From: Pseudonocardia humida
GTDB taxonomy: Bacteria; Actinomycetota; Actinomycetes; Mycobacteriales; Pseudonocardiaceae
NCBI RefSeq assembly: GCF_023898865.1
Contig: NZ_JAGSOV010000015.1
Location: 62,001 to 126,000, forward strand
Reading direction: 5' to 3'
Length of the DNA: 64,000 nt
Shown: piece after piece, positions 63,842 to 64,000 of the stretch
How positions within the stretch are numbered: position 1 is the first letter of the stretch
Layout: the number at the start of each line of letters is the position of its first letter
Made by a program: the position numbers and the translations under genes
Notes under the pieces: model-generated
Seen by the model: only the letters and a program-made list of their open reading frames with translations
Database searches by the model: none
What the model was told of the DNA's origin: nothing

Positions 63842-64000
63842 TGAGCGGGTTCGCCGCACTGCTGGCCCGCGACGCTGGCCGCGCCCGCGGCCCGGACCGG
63901 CTGGGTGCCGCCCGACCTGCGCCCGTGGTGAGCCGGTCCGGCCCCGGGCCGACGCGAGGGCGAGGGACGTCCACCTTGCCAACCCGGCGACGGAGCTTGC
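63841..64000 (+). other. Open frame running off the window edge, uncertain
   Basis: ATG at 63841 overlaps the MarR remnant stop and opens to the end. The product begins MSGFAALLARDAGRARGPDR and soon turns Arg/Pro-rich, unlike a conserved protein. Another frame here ends RTGWVPPDLRPW at a stop at about 63930, so this may be debris of a further broken gene. Confidence 0.25.

Overview
The window is about 64 kb of very GC-rich DNA, densely coding on both strands, with many GTG starts, GC-rich hairpins between genes and a strongly actinobacterial gene set. Gene order follows the Mycobacterium tuberculosis stretch maf-sseA-sufE-like-accA3 (Rv3282-Rv3285), lpdA to upp (Rv3303c-Rv3309c), Rv3311, add-deoA-cdd (Rv3313c-Rv3315c), dacB1 (Rv3330) and Rv3335c-trpS. 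No mycobacterial PE/PPE genes are present, but DUF3558 lipoproteins, an EspG-like protein and an ECF41 sigma factor are. I infer a member of the Pseudonocardiales, probably Pseudonocardia or a close relative. This rests on gene content and remembered synteny, not on a database search.

Layout. 1-5.9 kb: 3' end of maf, sseA, a SufE-like gene, a three-gene cassette (Gly/Cys-tailed TIGR04222-type membrane protein, MNIO/DUF692 enzyme, small partner), then accA3. 6-9.5 kb: a degenerate exonuclease-like gene, an EspG-like gene, a small membrane protein, a VOC protein and an AraC regulator. 9.5-20.3 kb: the conserved lpdA, gamma-glutamylcyclotransferase, M20 amidohydrolase, Ser/Thr kinase, deoD, pmmB, tetR and upp block. 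It is interrupted at 11.5-13.1 kb by a gene-poor zone of palindromic repeats and the scar of a deleted divergent SDR/LysR gene pair. 20.3-29.8 kb: accessory genes, including a haloalkane-dehalogenase-like enzyme, an FMN reductase, an MFS pump with a MerR-type promoter, a giant LuxR regulator, a DUF3558 lipoprotein with a small helical partner, a TetR, and a secreted polyester-hydrolase (cutinase/PETase) homologue. 29.9-44.1 kb: an Rv3311-like gene, add, a coiled-coil protein, an NmrA-like protein, then the nucleoside uptake and salvage operon (BMP lipoprotein, ATPase, two permeases, cdd, deoA), and divergently dacB. 44.1-64 kb: trpS, the F420 gene fbiC, a two-component system facing an ABC exporter, a spore-photoproduct-lyase homologue, a large lipoprotein, a chaperone-like protein, an MMPL exporter, a GNAT enzyme, a DoxX-like gene facing an ECF41 sigma factor, and a 5'-truncated MarR remnant at the edge.

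Functional themes. Nucleoside salvage dominates the core: uptake by BMP-ABC, then deamination (add, cdd), phosphorolysis (deoA, deoD), base recovery (upp) and pentose/hexose phosphate interconversion (pmmB). The best candidates for less-described biology are the MNIO cassette with its Cys-containing tail, the polyester hydrolase, the spore-photoproduct-lyase homologue, and several families of interspersed palindromes. Eleven or so genes have an actinobacterial -10 hexamer only 6-8 nt before the start codon, so leaderless transcription looks common here. I saw no tRNA, rRNA, CRISPR array, insertion sequence or prophage.
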